DNA of 57,794 nucleotides, taken from positions 47,501 through 105,294 of the forward strand of contig CAUYUJ010018893.1 in the NCBI GenBank assembly GCA_963575745.1, in the 5' to 3' direction. Below the pieces are notes generated by a model, which saw only the letters and a list, made by a program, of their open reading frames with translations, had not been told where the DNA came from and ran no database searches. The position numbers and the translations under genes are program-made. Shown here piece after piece: positions 20,227-31,150 of this stretch; the stretch's first letter is position 1, and each line of letters begins with the position of its first letter. Source of the stretch: Prorocentrum cordatum (taxonomy: Eukaryota > Sar > Dinophyceae > Prorocentrales > Prorocentraceae).

Positions 20227-21800
20227 TCGCGTTGGGATTGGTCTCGGAGGCGTCTCCCCCCGGGTGGCTCTCTCTTTGTGGATCGCGACAGTGGCTTCGC
20301 GAACTACGACGGCGTGGAGGGCGGCGAGGACATCGCCGAGGAGCTGCAGGTGTTGGAAGCTGACGGCAGGCTTGCTGCTTGCCCTTCCTCGGACCAGGTC
20401 AGGCGCGCGGTGGGCGCGGCCGTCGCGCTGGCCGAGGTTCAAGAAGAAATCTCACTGCATAATCGAGAAACGCATCGTCGTATATTCTCGGCAGTCGGGC
20501 ATGGCCCTGGCCACGAGTAGGAGTGAGCGAGTTTTGTTGCCGCGGCTGGTTGACCATGCGTGCCAGGCGCTCCGTCAGATGTAGCGAGCCGAGCGCGATG
20601 TTGGCACGGGGCGGGCGGTCCTGGATTTCGAGAGCGCGTTCTTTCTGATGCCGCTGCGTGCTTCCGAGCGCAGAATCTTCATGCTGAAGTTCTGGGGCCG
20701 CTTGTTGGCCTCCGTGTTTGCCCCGCAGGGCGCGGCGCTGCCCCCATTTACCTCGCGTCGCTGGGCAGCGCTGGTAGCGTGGCTCGCACAGGGCACGTGT
20801 TGCTCGACATCGCTGTTTCTCAGCGCTTATTTTGGCGACCCATGCGTGGCCGTTGCAGGCGCGAAGGCCCGCGGACATCTCAGGATCGCCGCAATGTTTT
20901 GAAACGCGCTGGGGTTCCCGCTATCCCATCAGAAAGCTGCGAGAGGCGTGGGGGTGATTTGGATCGGCGGCGCCTTCGCGCTCTCCCGCGAGATGGTGGC
21001 CGTCTGGTGCAAGCGCGCCATTCTGGAGGATATGGGGCACGCGGTAAGCCAGGCGCTTGAGAGCAACGTCTGTTCGCGGAAGGTTTTGCGCAGCTTTGCG
21101 GGCAGGGCTTCCTGCGCGGCGTCGGTCATATTGGGGGCGCTTTTTCCGCGGGCGGCAGGGGGGCTCCGTCTCAATGCGCGTGGGTGCGCCATGTCGAGGG
21201 GTCCTGGCTGTGGCGTAGCGTTTTTCTCATTTGCGCGGGGGGCGCGCTCGTGCGGAAGTTCGTCTTGGCGGATTTTCTTAACGAGGACGTGCTTGTCTCC
21301 GTCGCCCTGGGTGCCTCTGTCGGGGCTCGGGGCTCTGGGCGATGCGGGCCGCGCTGTCGAGTGGTATGCTATGCCGCTGGACAACCGCGACGTGGCCATC
21401 CATGGGTTCCAGCTCAGCGACGCTGCCGACCAGCAGACGTAGGAGACCCTCGCCGTGCTGGTGGCCTTCAGGTTCTGGGTGGTCTGGATGGCGTGTGTCC
21501 TTGTGCGTCAGGGGCGACAGTGTCACAGTGCTGACCATGCTGCTCTCGTCTCGGCCAGCCGCGCGCAACGGCTCCCTGGGCCTGATTGCCAGGGAGGTTG
21601 TCCTCGACGTGGCGAGCGCGACTTACGGCGCAGACGTGGTCGAGCACGTCCCCCGCTCGCGAAAATCGCAGCGGGCGCGCTCAGCCGCCGCTTTGCACCA
21701 GATGCTGCAGCGCGGACCTACCCCGCTCGTCGCCGGCGCTTCGGAGACGCGCCCGCTTCCGAGAACCGAGGCATTTTGCGCCGCCGTGAGGGGTGCGGCT
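20227..21800 (+). pseudogene. Reverse transcriptase/RNase H of the DIRS-like element, broken
   Basis: Begins with a conserved leader, LFVDRDSGFANYDGVEGGED and VALAEVQEEISLHNRETHRR, ending at a TAG (20518-20520). In the next phase come motif A, VLDFESAFFLMPLRASERR (about 20618); the AxQG motif B, APQGAA; and motif C as YFGDP (20828-20842), where the first catalytic Asp of the usual YVDDP is Gly. NALGFP...KAARG and IWIGGAF follow. The RNase H part gives VAIHGFQLSDAADQQT (about 21395), then, after a frameshift, DSVTVLTML and EVVLDVASATYGADVVEHVP and, in another phase, ALSRRF. Stops: TAG 20582-20584, TGA 20900-20902 and TAG 21440-21442, the last two at positions that are normally Trp. It cannot be active. 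Confidence 0.65.
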
Positions 21801-23450
21801 GCCTGCGCGGCGTCAGGCAAGCCAGGAGGCTCCAGGTGGCCAGGCGCGGCTGGAACACGCGCCTGCGTCGAAAGATTTGCAATGATGCGCGGTGGGGCAA
21901 GCGTCTGCCCGTGCCATTCGTGGGCACCCCACGGTGCATGCGACATGCTTCGCGCGCCCTGCGTTTTATCCAGCGGCCTGACTGCGCGCGCGGCCCCATG
22001 TCTGCTGCCCGCGTGCACTTTTTTAGCAGAGCGCTCAGGTTTCTCGCCGCGTGGATGTGCCGCGCGGAATCGACGCTGCGACGGGCACCTTTTTTTGGTG
22101 TGCTTGATGCTGGGCACTCGGACGTTCCTGTCGCGTGGAGTTGCCAGGTTGTGCGATGCCGTGGATAGAATGCATCTCCCACGCATGCGTCGCGTCGTCA
22201 TCTCTGTGCCTCGGCAGCGCGTGGAGTATCGAGATTTCTCCACGGGGCTCGGAAGGCGCCTCTGCCTCGTTCGGCGACCCAAGGGCGCCGCGGTACGAAC
22301 GCGGATTTTCCGATTGGTCGGCCAGGCGATTGTCGGCCCCCCGCGCGCAGGACAGGTCCGCTTGTGGACGTGCAGTCTACGGCATGCTGCGCCCTTCGTT
22401 TCGGCCGCGCTCGCGGGACGTGGCTTCTTATTACTAGCAGGGCGAACGCCACGTCAACTTTGTTACCCATGCCATGCTGTCTTCGGAGAAATCAATCGTA
22501 CCTTTGATGACGATTCGCGTGCAGTCCGCATTGAGGGGACGCGTCTGCGTCAGATGTCATACCTTGGCAGCGGTACACCTTGACCTATGCCCGCGGTCAG
22601 CCTCGTGGCGCAAGGGTGCCCCACGGTGCACGTGGCGGCGTTTTCGCGTGTTGCCGATCAGCCCTGACCACGGTGCCGCAGTGCTCAGCAACCACGGTAG
22701 CCATGGTTGTGCGTCTCCCTTTAACCATGTGCTGTCTGGGGAAGGGTCTCGAAAGTTCCGCTGTCTCTGGGGCGCAAGTGCGGGCAGCCACTTAACCTTG
22801 GCGTTTTCGAGGCGCATTTGGATTTGCACTTGCCGTTTATCTTCTTGTGCGTGATCTCGACCACGCATGTGCGCAGCTTCGTGGTGCCGCCCACGTGCCT
22901 GCAAGGAAAATGCTGCTTCGTGGCGTCGTCCACGTGCACTGGCGCGCGAAAGATATCGTTTTCCACTATCTCATCGTAAGCGTTTTTGTTCGGAAAGCTG
23001 CGATGAGTCGCCCCACTAGATAGCGTCGGCTCATCGGGGGCACCCATGCTGTACTCCCGCCTGCGCATGGGCCGGGCGAGGCTCCAGCGCCCCTCGCTGC
23101 GTCGCCACGCGGTGGGGTTGCACCACCACGCAGGGGCTTGTTGGGAGGCAGGCGCCCGTCGCTGCGTCGGCACACGTCGGAGTTCCATCGCCCGCCGATG
23201 GCCGTTGGCCACAGCCTGCTCGAGTTGGAGCCTCATCGTGCCTTGGGCTTGGCGCTGTCATTGCCTCCTGGCTCGGCCGCAGTTGATGGCAGGGCCAAGT
23301 TCCTCTGTTTGTGCAACGGCAGGCTCGCTTCCTTCCGCTCCCCCACCGCCGCTCCCCCACCGCAGTTGCCGCAGCTGGCTCCTAGGCGGGACGCCCCCGC
23401 GATCGGATGCACACCGGGCTCCCAGGGAGCTGCGTGCGCTGCAGTCCCAG
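21801..23450. other. Unassigned sequence between RNase H and recombinase relics
   Basis: GC-rich with several long frames but no domain I can name. It may be decayed internal sequence of the retroelement. Confidence 0.3.
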
Positions 23451-23458
23451 ACCTAGCC

Positions 23459-24200
23459 ATGAAGGAGGCATTGCTCAAGGATCTGGATGATGACATTCTG
23501 TCGCAGTTGTCTGCTGCGTCCTCCGTTTGGGTCCTGAGGACGTGGGTGGAATTCCACAAAGCGTTTCTTTTCCCGTGCGCCAGCCTTCTGACCTGGCCTG
23601 CATCTGTCCCTGCAGTGGCCGCCCACATGAAAAAGCTGCGCTGTAGAATTGGGCAAATTATGCTTCGCGGGCTAAGTGGGGACACATGTAGGCGGGCGGT
23701 GTTCGGGACCAGGCGTTGGACATCGCGCCGTCTAGGCAGTCGGCGTCGCTGGACGTCGAGGCCGTTGCATTAACGCATTTGCCTGTAGAGCCGCTCTGTG
23801 CGGAGGCCCTGTGCACCCGAAGGCGTTGATCATCCTCGGCTCGTTCTTCCTCGCCTGCAAGATCGAGATATCGCTGTCGTTATGCCGAAATGTCGGCATC
23901 CCAGAAAGTCCCGTGGTATCTTGGGTACTGCTGGCCTCCAAGGCGACCCCGGCGGCGAATATTGTCATTCGGGAGTGGGGCTCCCTATGTGACAGCGTGG
24001 GGGCAAGTTTTGGCCCGCACATGTGGCAGTCGACCATGGCAGAGTGATGGAGGATAAGTTCGGACCGCGGGAGTCTTGACCAGCAGAGCTGCATTGGTTC
24101 CCGACGGTTCCAGGCACGGTGGTGCACAAAAAAACAATATGAAGTGGACACCATCGAGTTGGTGGCAGAGTTGCGTTGTACAAGTCGGCACTTCATGCCC
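23459..24200 (+). pseudogene. Tyrosine recombinase of the DIRS-like element, broken
   Basis: Would catalyse integration by strand exchange through a tyrosine nucleophile. The first segment from 23459 (MKEALLKDLDDDILSQLSAA, then WVLRTWVEFHKAFLF and PASVPAVAAHMKKL) resembles the N-terminal DNA-binding helical domain. After a frame change, ALIILGSFFLACKIEISLSL, VVSWVLLASKATP and REWGSL (23823-23990) resemble the start of the catalytic domain, and PTVPGTVVHKK (about 24098) the following segment. The C-terminal HxxR and Tyr motifs are not seen. The assignment is by pattern and by position after an RT/RNase H. Confidence 0.45.
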
Positions 24201-24653
24201 GGTGGACGAGGCCTATTATAGTGTGTTATGTCGCTGAGGCGCCTATGGCTGGAATCGCTGAGGATGTCCGGAGGCTCGTGAAGGGCCTGTCGGAGTACCA
24301 CATTTTGATGGTGTACGGCAGGATGTGGAGCGACCACGACGACGATCGGCGACTGATCTGTTTCATCACAGATTTGGTCGGCTTGCGGTGCAAGAGGAAG
24401 TGTCCCTCAAACGGATTGAGGAGCTACGCGCCTCGCTGCGCCGGCCAGGTGCTCCCTTGCCGAGGGTCGTCCAAAACCTGGCCAGCGGCACCTGGCACCG
24501 AATTCTCGTGGATGGGGCCGAGCACCATCCTGGAGGACTTGACGTCGATGTCATTCTGGCCACGGGAGGGTCGCTCGTGCAGAGGCAGCGCCCAGCGGCG
24601 GGGTCGACGGCTCGCTTTCTGATAATGCTTCGAGCCAGTGGGTTGCTAGTGGG
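24201..24653. other. No recognisable gene
   Basis: Several short frames, including LVKGLSEYHILMVYGRMW (about 24278) and VQEEVSLKRIEELRASLRRP (about 24386), none identifiable. Possibly the end of the retroelement. Confidence 0.3.
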
Positions 24654-24838
24654 TGCTTGGGAGAGTCGTCTGGTTTCCACGGGTCGTGGTGCCAGGGCAG
24701 CCCAATTGCTCACGTGGAGGCAATCAGCACATCACAGCGGAGGGAGAATCGACTCCCACAATCAACCTAGAGGGAAAATAATTTCCTTAGCTTCCTCTTG
24801 CCTCGAGTGGTGGGTGGTCGGTGTTCCCTCCTCCCGCA
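24654..24838 (+). repeat. Left direct repeat of the TRIM-like element
   Basis: 185 bp, TG...CA termini; clearly similar to 25007-25196. Confidence 0.75.
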
Positions 24839-24847
24839 ACTGATTGG

Positions 24848-24993
24848 AAGGAACAAAGTGCAGCGGTGTGCATGTAACAATCAGGGGACGAGTTCAGGGG
24901 GGCGGGCGGGTAGCAATTTGTGGCGTTGATCGTGACATCGTATGCCAATTTGGGCTCAAGGGTGCGCCATCGCCACGTCATCAACACCCGCCC
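24848..24993 (+). repeat. Dispersed repeat X, copy 2
   Basis: Same landmarks as 17042-17185. It contains GCCAATTTGGGCTCAAG, which loosely resembles the 3' part of the dinoflagellate spliced leader, but the other copy does not support that reading. Confidence 0.75.
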
Positions 24994-25006
24994 GCCCATC
25001 CCTGGA

Positions 25007-25196
25007 TGCTTGGGAGAGTCGTCTGGTGTCCACGGGTCGTGGTGTCAGGGCAGCCCCTCGGTTCACGTGGAGGTAACTTTTCCAGCACATCACAGCGGAG
25101 GGAGACGGCGACTCCTACAACCAATCAATGGAAATGTGATCCCCTTAGCATCCTCTTGCCTGGAGTGGAGGGTGGTGGTCTTCCCTCGTCCCGCCA
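25007..25196 (+). repeat. Right direct repeat of the TRIM-like element
   Basis: 190 bp, TG...CA termini; clearly similar to 24654-24838. Confidence 0.75.
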
Positions 25197-25234
25197 AATT
25201 TTTGGAGGCCGTGGCGATGGGGGGTCTTTGGGGT

Positions 25235-25443
25235 GCGGTGGAGGAGGAGGAGGAGGAGGAGGAAAGGGGGCTGAGGAGGGGGGGAAATGAGGAGAAGGAG
25301 GAGGAGGAGGAGGAGGAGGAGGAGGAGGAGGAGAAGGAGAGGAGGGAGGAGGAGGAGGAGGAGGAGGAGGAGGAGGAGACGGAGGAGGAAGAGGAGGAGA
25401 CGGAGGAGGAAGAGGAGGAGACGGAGGAGGAAGAGGAGGATTG
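25235..25443 (+). repeat. (GAG)n microsatellite
   Basis: GAG/GGA triplet run with a GAC-GGAGGAAGAGGAG sub-repeat of 21 bp at the 3' end (about 25377-25440), showing secondary duplication. Confidence 0.95.
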
Positions 25444-26294
25444 GTTTGGAGTCATCGGGGACGGCGAGGAGAAACGATGCTGGTCGGTGATGGTGGGGTT
25501 CCCAGAGGCGTTCTTCGAGAGCCGGCTCGGATCCGCGCTTTCGGCGGCCGTCCCGAGGCTCCACTCGGGGGTGATCTCTCCGGGTTCGCTGCGTGGCTGT
25601 GCGTCGTGGGGGCCCTCCGGAGCCCTTCCTCCGCCCGCCGGCCTGCCAGCGAAGGCCAGGGCCGGGACCGTCGAGGGTGTCTCGGGGAAGCCTGCTGCGT
25701 GGCAGTCTCGCTAAAGAGGCCGTGCCCGCGGTCTCACGCGCGATCCGCAAGGGTTCAACCCACCAAGCAATCTTCCCCTTCCCCCCCTGTCAATGTATGT
25801 GCTTTTCCCTAGCTTTTTCCCTTGTGGATCTTTCTCGTCTTCCGCCTCCTTCTTGCCTGCAAGTGCGCAAAGTCAAATTTATTGGGATGGGAAGAACTTT
25901 CCCCTGTCCACCGCCTGAGTATTGAAAGACCCGCTTCATCCGCGCAGGGAGGCGGGGACTAGAGGTCCCCCCCCTTCAGCCCTCCACCCCCTGCAGAGAA
26001 GGGGAGGGAGGGGAAGGGATACGTGGGAGCAAGGGGTGCGTAGCGTGTCTGTGAATTACCCATCCCTTCTCTTGCCCCGTCCTGTGTCGACCGGGGCGCC
26101 TCGCCCAATGGGAGGACGGTATGGCTTCTCTTGTGAAAGACAAGCGTGGGAGTTGGCGCCCGAAATGGCGAAGCTGCTAGAGTTCTGAAGCAATTCTGCT
26201 TATGAGTACGTTGACCGCGTGTGGCGCTGATTAGCTTTAGCTTTCCTTCGTTTCACACCCGCTTCCTGCAACGCGGCTTTCCTGGATCAAGGGC
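25444..26294. other. No recognisable gene
   Basis: Contains open + frames (for example 25441-25812) with no recognisable domain, and a pyrimidine-rich part near 25770-25860. Confidence 0.3.
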
Positions 26295-26463
26295 AGAAAA
26301 AACGCCCCTACCCTGGTTTACGAGGCGCTGTGCGCTGAAACTCCTGTGGGCTGACAGGGTAAACCCTGCGTGATGTGCCGCGTCCTGGCGGCTCTAGGCT
26401 TTGGGGGTTCCCAGGAGGTTTACAGACCACGCACTTGTAACCCAGGGTAGGGTCGTTTTTTCG
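26295..26463. mobile_element. MITE-like element 2
   Basis: 169-bp imperfect palindrome. The left arm begins AGAAAAAACGCCCCTACCCT (26295) and the right arm, reversed, begins CGAAAAAACGACCCTACCCT (from 26463). Similarity continues inward for about 60 bp with TTTACGAGG / TTACAAGTG and AAACTCCTG / AAACCTCCTG. No open frame of note. Only one copy is seen in the window. Confidence 0.65.
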
Positions 26464-26696
26464 TCCCTCAACTGGAGGCCAGCGGGTTGGCGCGCCTGCC
26501 GCTGTTCTTGGGTCTCCTCTGGGCGACAGCAGACTCGTTGGTTCGTTTGTTCCTCTCTTTTCCTGCTCCCCCTTGCCGTTTTCATCGGAGGGTCATTAGG
26601 AGGGAGAGGCTGGAGCAGGACACTGAGCAGGAGGAGTAGGAAGAGGTAGGTGCTTTAGTAGGACCAGGAGTAGTAGAAACAGCGGGATTCACATGA
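26464..26696. other. Spacer
   Basis: Nothing recognised. Confidence 0.3.
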
Positions 26697-26960
26697 TCAT
26701 GATGGTCAGGACGATGATGAGGGTTGTGATGATGAGGAGGATGGAGACGGACATGAGGAGGACGAGGAGGATGAGCAGGAGGAGGAGGAGGAGGAGCTTA
26801 GGGCGATGGTGATGAGGATGATGATGGCGATGATCTTTAGGAGGATGCTGCTGATGATGATGATGATGATGATGATGATGGCCACGATCGAATTACCATA
26901 ATGACGACAATGCTGACGATGATGACGATGGTGGCGACGACGGCAGTGGTGGCGATGACA

Positions 26961-27031
<71 letters not shown>

Positions 27032-27405
27032 ACGGATGGTGCGGATGCTGACGATGGTGATGGACATGATGGACAGTATGATGCTGATGATGATGACGAT
27101 GATGATGACGACGATCATGTGACGGTGATGGCGATGGTGATGGTGATGTTGATGATGATAATGAGGAAAATGATTGGATTATTATGATGATGCTGACGAC
27201 GACGATGACGATGACGATGATGATGATGACGATGCTGATGCTGATACTGATGCTGATGCTGATGCTGATGCTGATGCTGATTTCCATCTTTATTTTGATT
27301 TGTTTTGTTGTTGAAGATGATGCTGATGAGGAGGATGATGATGCTGATGATGTGGTGATAGGGGGTTTCGGTGATGGTGATTGTGGTGAAGATGAGGAAG
27401 AGTAG
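26697..27405 (+). repeat. GAT-rich interrupted triplet tract
   Basis: About 700 bases of GAT/ATG triplets with GAC, GCT, GGT and CTG variants. Pure stretches (26850-26880, 26958-27030) alternate with degenerate ones. The Asp- or Met-rich peptides are artefacts. Confidence 0.95.
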
Positions 27406-27878
27406 GAGGAGGAAGGCAGGTGGCCCCTAGGAGGAAGAGATTGAGTTGGAGGAGGATGGCGATCGTCAACGACGAGGCCCCGCCACCATTGCCTCGCTAC
27501 CCCGCCAAGGTCCTCGCTGCGCCGCCCCTCGCGTCGCCAGGCCAGGCGCTTCGAGGAGTCTGACGCCATCCGGCAGGACTCCTGGCCTCCGAGCGCGCCG
27601 CGCGCGGGGGGAGGGGTGGCCAATCCCTCCAGACCTCCCATGTGGAGAGCCGAGGCCTTCGGGTTGGCAGCTGTAGTCGTATAGGTTTTGTACACCCGTA
27701 TGCGAATATTCGAGTAGAGTTACCCTCGTGTGTGTGTGTGTGTGTGTGTATGTATGCAGCTACCCGCGGCAAGTCCCGTCACCCGTGCCATCCCAGCGTT
27801 CTGGGTGGAGACTGTTCGACGGGGCACGGGAGGCCGTCATGTCTGACACCTCGTGTCTCCAGGCTCTGGAGAGCCGTG
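27406..27878. other. Unique GC-rich segment between GAT tracts
   Basis: No recognisable gene. Contains a short (TG)n run at about 27728-27748. Confidence 0.3.
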
Positions 27879-28211
27879 ACGAGGATGATGAGGATGATGA
27901 GGATGATGAGGATGATGGGGACGATGGGGATGATGATGATGATGATCATGGAGGTGATGATGATGGTGATGATGCTGATGATGATGATGACGATGATGAT
28001 GATGATGATGGTGATGACGATGATGACGATGATGATGCTGCTGCTGATGATGATGCTGATGATGCTGAGGATCTATGGTGTCGCTGACGATGATGGCGCT
28101 GATGATCGATGGCGATAGCGATGATGAAGCTGCTGCTGCTGCTGATGATGATGATGATGCTGCTGCTGCTGATGATGATGGTGGTGGTGGTGGTGATGAT
28201 GATGATGGTGG

Positions 28212-28255
<44 letters not shown>

Positions 28256-28300
28256 CTGATGCTGCTGCTGATGATGGTGGTGGTCATGGTGGCGGGGATG
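27879..28300 (+). repeat. GAT/GCT triplet tract
   Basis: Mixture of GAT, GAG, GCT and GGT triplets with strict three-base phasing, giving Asp/Ala-rich frames. Confidence 0.95.
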
Positions 28301-28384
28301 GTGACGATTGTTTGATCGCCTCGCTCATTCCGCTGGCCCATATTGCGCACCTCGGTCGACTTGTCGAGTGGTCGTCGGCAGTGC

Positions 28385-29060
28385 GCCGCTTGGTGGTTTC
28401 TTGAGGGCCTCGTTGGGGTCTCTTGGGCCCTCTCGGGGGCGTCTTGTGGGCCTCTTGGGGCCTCTCGGGGGCCTCGTGGGGGCTTCTTGAGGGCTTCTTG
28501 GGGCCTCCATGGGACCTCTCTGCGCGTAGAGCACGACATGTCCGTTCGGGTCCCCCGTTTGGGCCCGCTCTTGGAGCCGTCTCGGGAGCCACTTCGGCCA
28601 TCTTGGAGGCCTCCGGGGCTGTCTTGGGGCCGTTTTGGGCGCTCTTGGAGTCCTCTTGGGCGCTGCTGGGGCGATCCTCGAAGCCTCTTGGGTCGTCTTG
28701 GAGCGCTGGTAAGCCCCCAAGGCGAGAACGTCAAAAACCTCCCAAAACTGCAGCATCATCGCTACTTCTCCCTCTGTGGGCCCTCTTGGGAGGTCTCTTG
28801 GAGGCCTCTGGGGGCGTCTTGCAGGCGCTTTGGGCTGTCTGGAGGCCGTCTCTGGCGTCTTGGATCGCTCTTGGGCCGTCTCGGGCCATGTTGAGCTCTC
28901 TTGGAGGCCACTCGAAGCGCTTCTGGAACGCTCTTGGGAGCAGGCTGGGACCTGCCCGGGACCTGCCCGGGACCTGCCCAGGACCTTGCCCGGACCTTGC
29001 CAGGACCTTGCCGGGACTTGCCGGGACCTTGCCGGGGCACCTTTCGTCTGGGGACACCCA
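28385..29060 (+). repeat. CTTGGGGCC array family, block 1
   Basis: Near-continuous repetition of words such as GGGGCCTCTTGGGGGC and TCTTGGGCCGTCTTGG, ending in GGACCTGCCCGGGACCTTGCC repeats. Around 28690-28760 the array is interrupted by a non-repetitive core containing GTCAAAAACCTCCC and GCATCATCG. Confidence 0.85.
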
Positions 29061-29149
29061 GGGGCGGCCCCGCGCGCGCGAACTAGAATATTGTTAACCA
29101 GTTATCGGAGATCTTAGCACGCCCTTGGCCTGTTGGGCCGGCGAATTCT

Positions 29150-29259
29150 GATATTGATGCTGATGCTGATGATGCTGATGATGCTGAGGATGATGAAGAT
29201 GGTGGTGGTGGTGACGCTGCTGCTGCTGCTGCTGCGTCTGCTTCTTCTTCTTCTTCTTC

Positions 29260-29308
<49 letters not shown>

Positions 29309-29342
29309 GGTGATGGTGATGGTGGTGGTGGTGGTGGTGAGG
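29150..29342 (+). repeat. GAT/GCT/GGT triplet tract
   Basis: Phased triplets with internal TTC run (29250-29262), same class as 27879-28300. Confidence 0.95.
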
Positions 29343-29344
29343 CT

Positions 29345-29820
29345 GTCTTGGCCTACCCCTGTGAGGCAATCTTTGGGGTCCCTTGCGTCACTCTTCGGCC
29401 GTCTTGGGGCCCTCTGACGCCGGCGTGGGGTTCTCTTGGGCCATCTTAGGATCCTCTTCACAGTATGGTGGGTGTCCGAGGGCCGTCGTGGGGCCGTCTT
29501 GGGCCGTCGAAGGGCCTTTCAAGGTCATTTTTGGGTCCTACGGGAGGCCCTGTTGGGCCGTCTTGGGGCCGTCTTGGATGCCTCTTGGGTCATTGTGGAG
29601 TCCTCCTGGGCCGTCTTGAGCTGACGGCAGCCCGAAAAGGCCAGAATGCGAACATCATTCAACAACCCAAGGGGAATCAACGATTTTGGCTTCTTCGGAC
29701 CCTGTTCGAGGTTTTCTTGTGGCTATTTTTGGCCCTCTTGCAGGCATCTTAGGCCGTCTTGAAGCAATCTTCGGTTACCTTAGGGCCATCTCGGGCCGTC
29801 TTTGAAGCATCTTGAGTCTT
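29345..29820 (+). repeat. CTTGGGGCC array family, block 2
   Basis: Same words as block 1. It is interrupted at 29622-29705 by a core, GAGCTGACGGCAGCCCGAAA...AACATCATTCAA...TTTTGGCTTCTTCG, that clearly matches 50750-50835 in block 8. Confidence 0.85.
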
Positions 29821-29949
29821 GATCAATATTGGTGTCCGTGGTCGCCTGCACGGGCCGTCTTGGAAGCTCGGGATGCACATCTATAGTTTTTTTTACGGGG
29901 GAACGTGGCTTGGGAGGCCCTGGAGCGCTTGGTGGGATCAGCGCCTGGG

Positions 29950-30190
29950 AATGCAGGAAGTGCAAAATCTTCGAGCGGGTGCGCGTGGGATGCGGGCTCT
30001 AGGAGGTAGCAGCCATGCGGGAAGTGCACCATCCTCGCGCGGGCGTGTGTGGAAGGGGGCTTCAGGCATCAGCTGCTGCCATGCGAGGAGTGCACCATTC
30101 TCTAGCGGGCACGCTTGGAAGGGGGGTTCAGGCATTAGCTGCCATGCGAGAAGTGCACCATCCTCGGGCGGGCACGAGGAAAATGCCCTC
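29950..30190 (+). repeat. ~68-bp tandem repeat (about 4 copies)
   Basis: Units contain GCCATGCGRGAAGTGCACCA, TCCTCGCGCGGGC and GGAAGGGGGCTTCAGGCA. The first copy is the most diverged. Frames through it encode repeated peptides such as MREVHHPRAG, which I regard as incidental. Confidence 0.85.
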
Positions 30191-31150
30191 GGTGAGTAGT
30201 GGGGATGCACGCAACAGTCCGCTTGTAAGGGGGGACTCCTCTTACTAGAATTTAGAAAACCCTACCATACAGACCTTGGCATTCTTCTACGCCTCAACGT
30301 GCAAAAATCACGGTTGCGGATTTATGCATGTATCGCGTTGCATTCTACAGTAGTGTACTGTCGGGTGTATTGTACACTTTGGCATACGGTAGCACAGTGT
30401 AAGGTTTGGTAAAGTTTTTCATTGTCGGGCACTGTAGTGTAATGTGAGATGTGTGTGTGTGTGTGTGTGCATGTATGTATGCATGCACGCGTGCACGTGT
30501 GTGTGTGTAGTTTGTGTGTGCCAGCAAGTGCGATTTCTGTTAGTGCTTCGTCCCACTGTTTGGTGACGGCGATTTTTGGGCAGTCGTGCTCGCGGATACG
30601 AATCAACTCACCAAGACAGTCACCACCGATCAGCTGGCTTTTCCCCGAAAAGTCACGCAATTGGCAACGCTGGACTTGTGGCCGAACTCCAGAAGAGATG
30701 CGGCCTGGAAACCATGTCGCGCTGAGATGGGACCCTCTCTTGGAGGGGGCATGTGTCCCACGCGCACCACACTGGAAAGACAGGGCTGGCAACGCCCTCC
30801 TCAGGTCCCTCGGTGGAGAGGACAACACCGGAGTGTGGATTTCGGCTCATGGACCAAGCGCTGGCCCTGGAAGGTGAGACTAGCACATTCATGAGTTTCC
30901 AGCCGAGACGCTCGCAGCACTTCGCAGTGTCTCGAGGCTCCCTCCAGAGACCACCCACAGGCTGCATCAAGGCGGTTCAGCGGATGGCATCACTCGACAG
31001 TTTCCGCTGGAGCAGGGGGGGCCGCGCGGGATATTCGAGGACGAAAGCGATCCGGTATCGACTTTTGAGAGCGAGGCGACGGCACCTCATCCATACTTGA
31101 GGAGACCGCTAGTGACCCAACTCATAGGAGTCAACAGGATCATACCCAGG
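30191..31150. other. No firm gene
   Basis: Contains a (TG)n run at about 30452-30470. A + frame at 30586-30894 has balanced composition but no recognisable domain. Confidence 0.3.

Larger units (their letters stand above)
17228..24200 (+). mobile_element. Decayed DIRS-like (tyrosine-recombinase) retroelement
   Basis: Three relics occur in the order gag-like protein (17228-18450), reverse transcriptase/RNase H (20227-21800) and tyrosine recombinase (23459-24200), all on the + strand. This is the layout of DIRS-type elements, which integrate with a recombinase instead of an integrase. All parts are interrupted by stops and frameshifts. The ends are not visible, and I cannot exclude two overlapping elements. 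The stretches 18450-20220 and 21800-23450 have no recognisable product and may be decayed parts of the same element. Confidence 0.5.
24654..25196 (+). mobile_element. TRIM-like element (small LTR-type repeat pair)
   Basis: Two direct repeats (24654-24838 and 25007-25196) flank a 168-bp core. Both repeats start TGCTTGGGAGAGTCGTCTGG and end CCCGC(C)A, so each has TG...CA termini like an LTR. They share CACATCACAGCGGAGGGAG and CCTCTTGCCT. The core is copy 2 of dispersed repeat X. No coding capacity, primer-binding site or flanking duplication could be assigned, so the TRIM label is a hypothesis. Confidence 0.45.

Noticed and set aside
24940-24962. Possible spliced-leader relic (GCCAATTTGGGCTCAAG)
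   Set aside because: It needs two insertions and a mismatch to align, and the homologous word in the other copy at 17136-17153 is less similar, so it is probably just part of repeat X.
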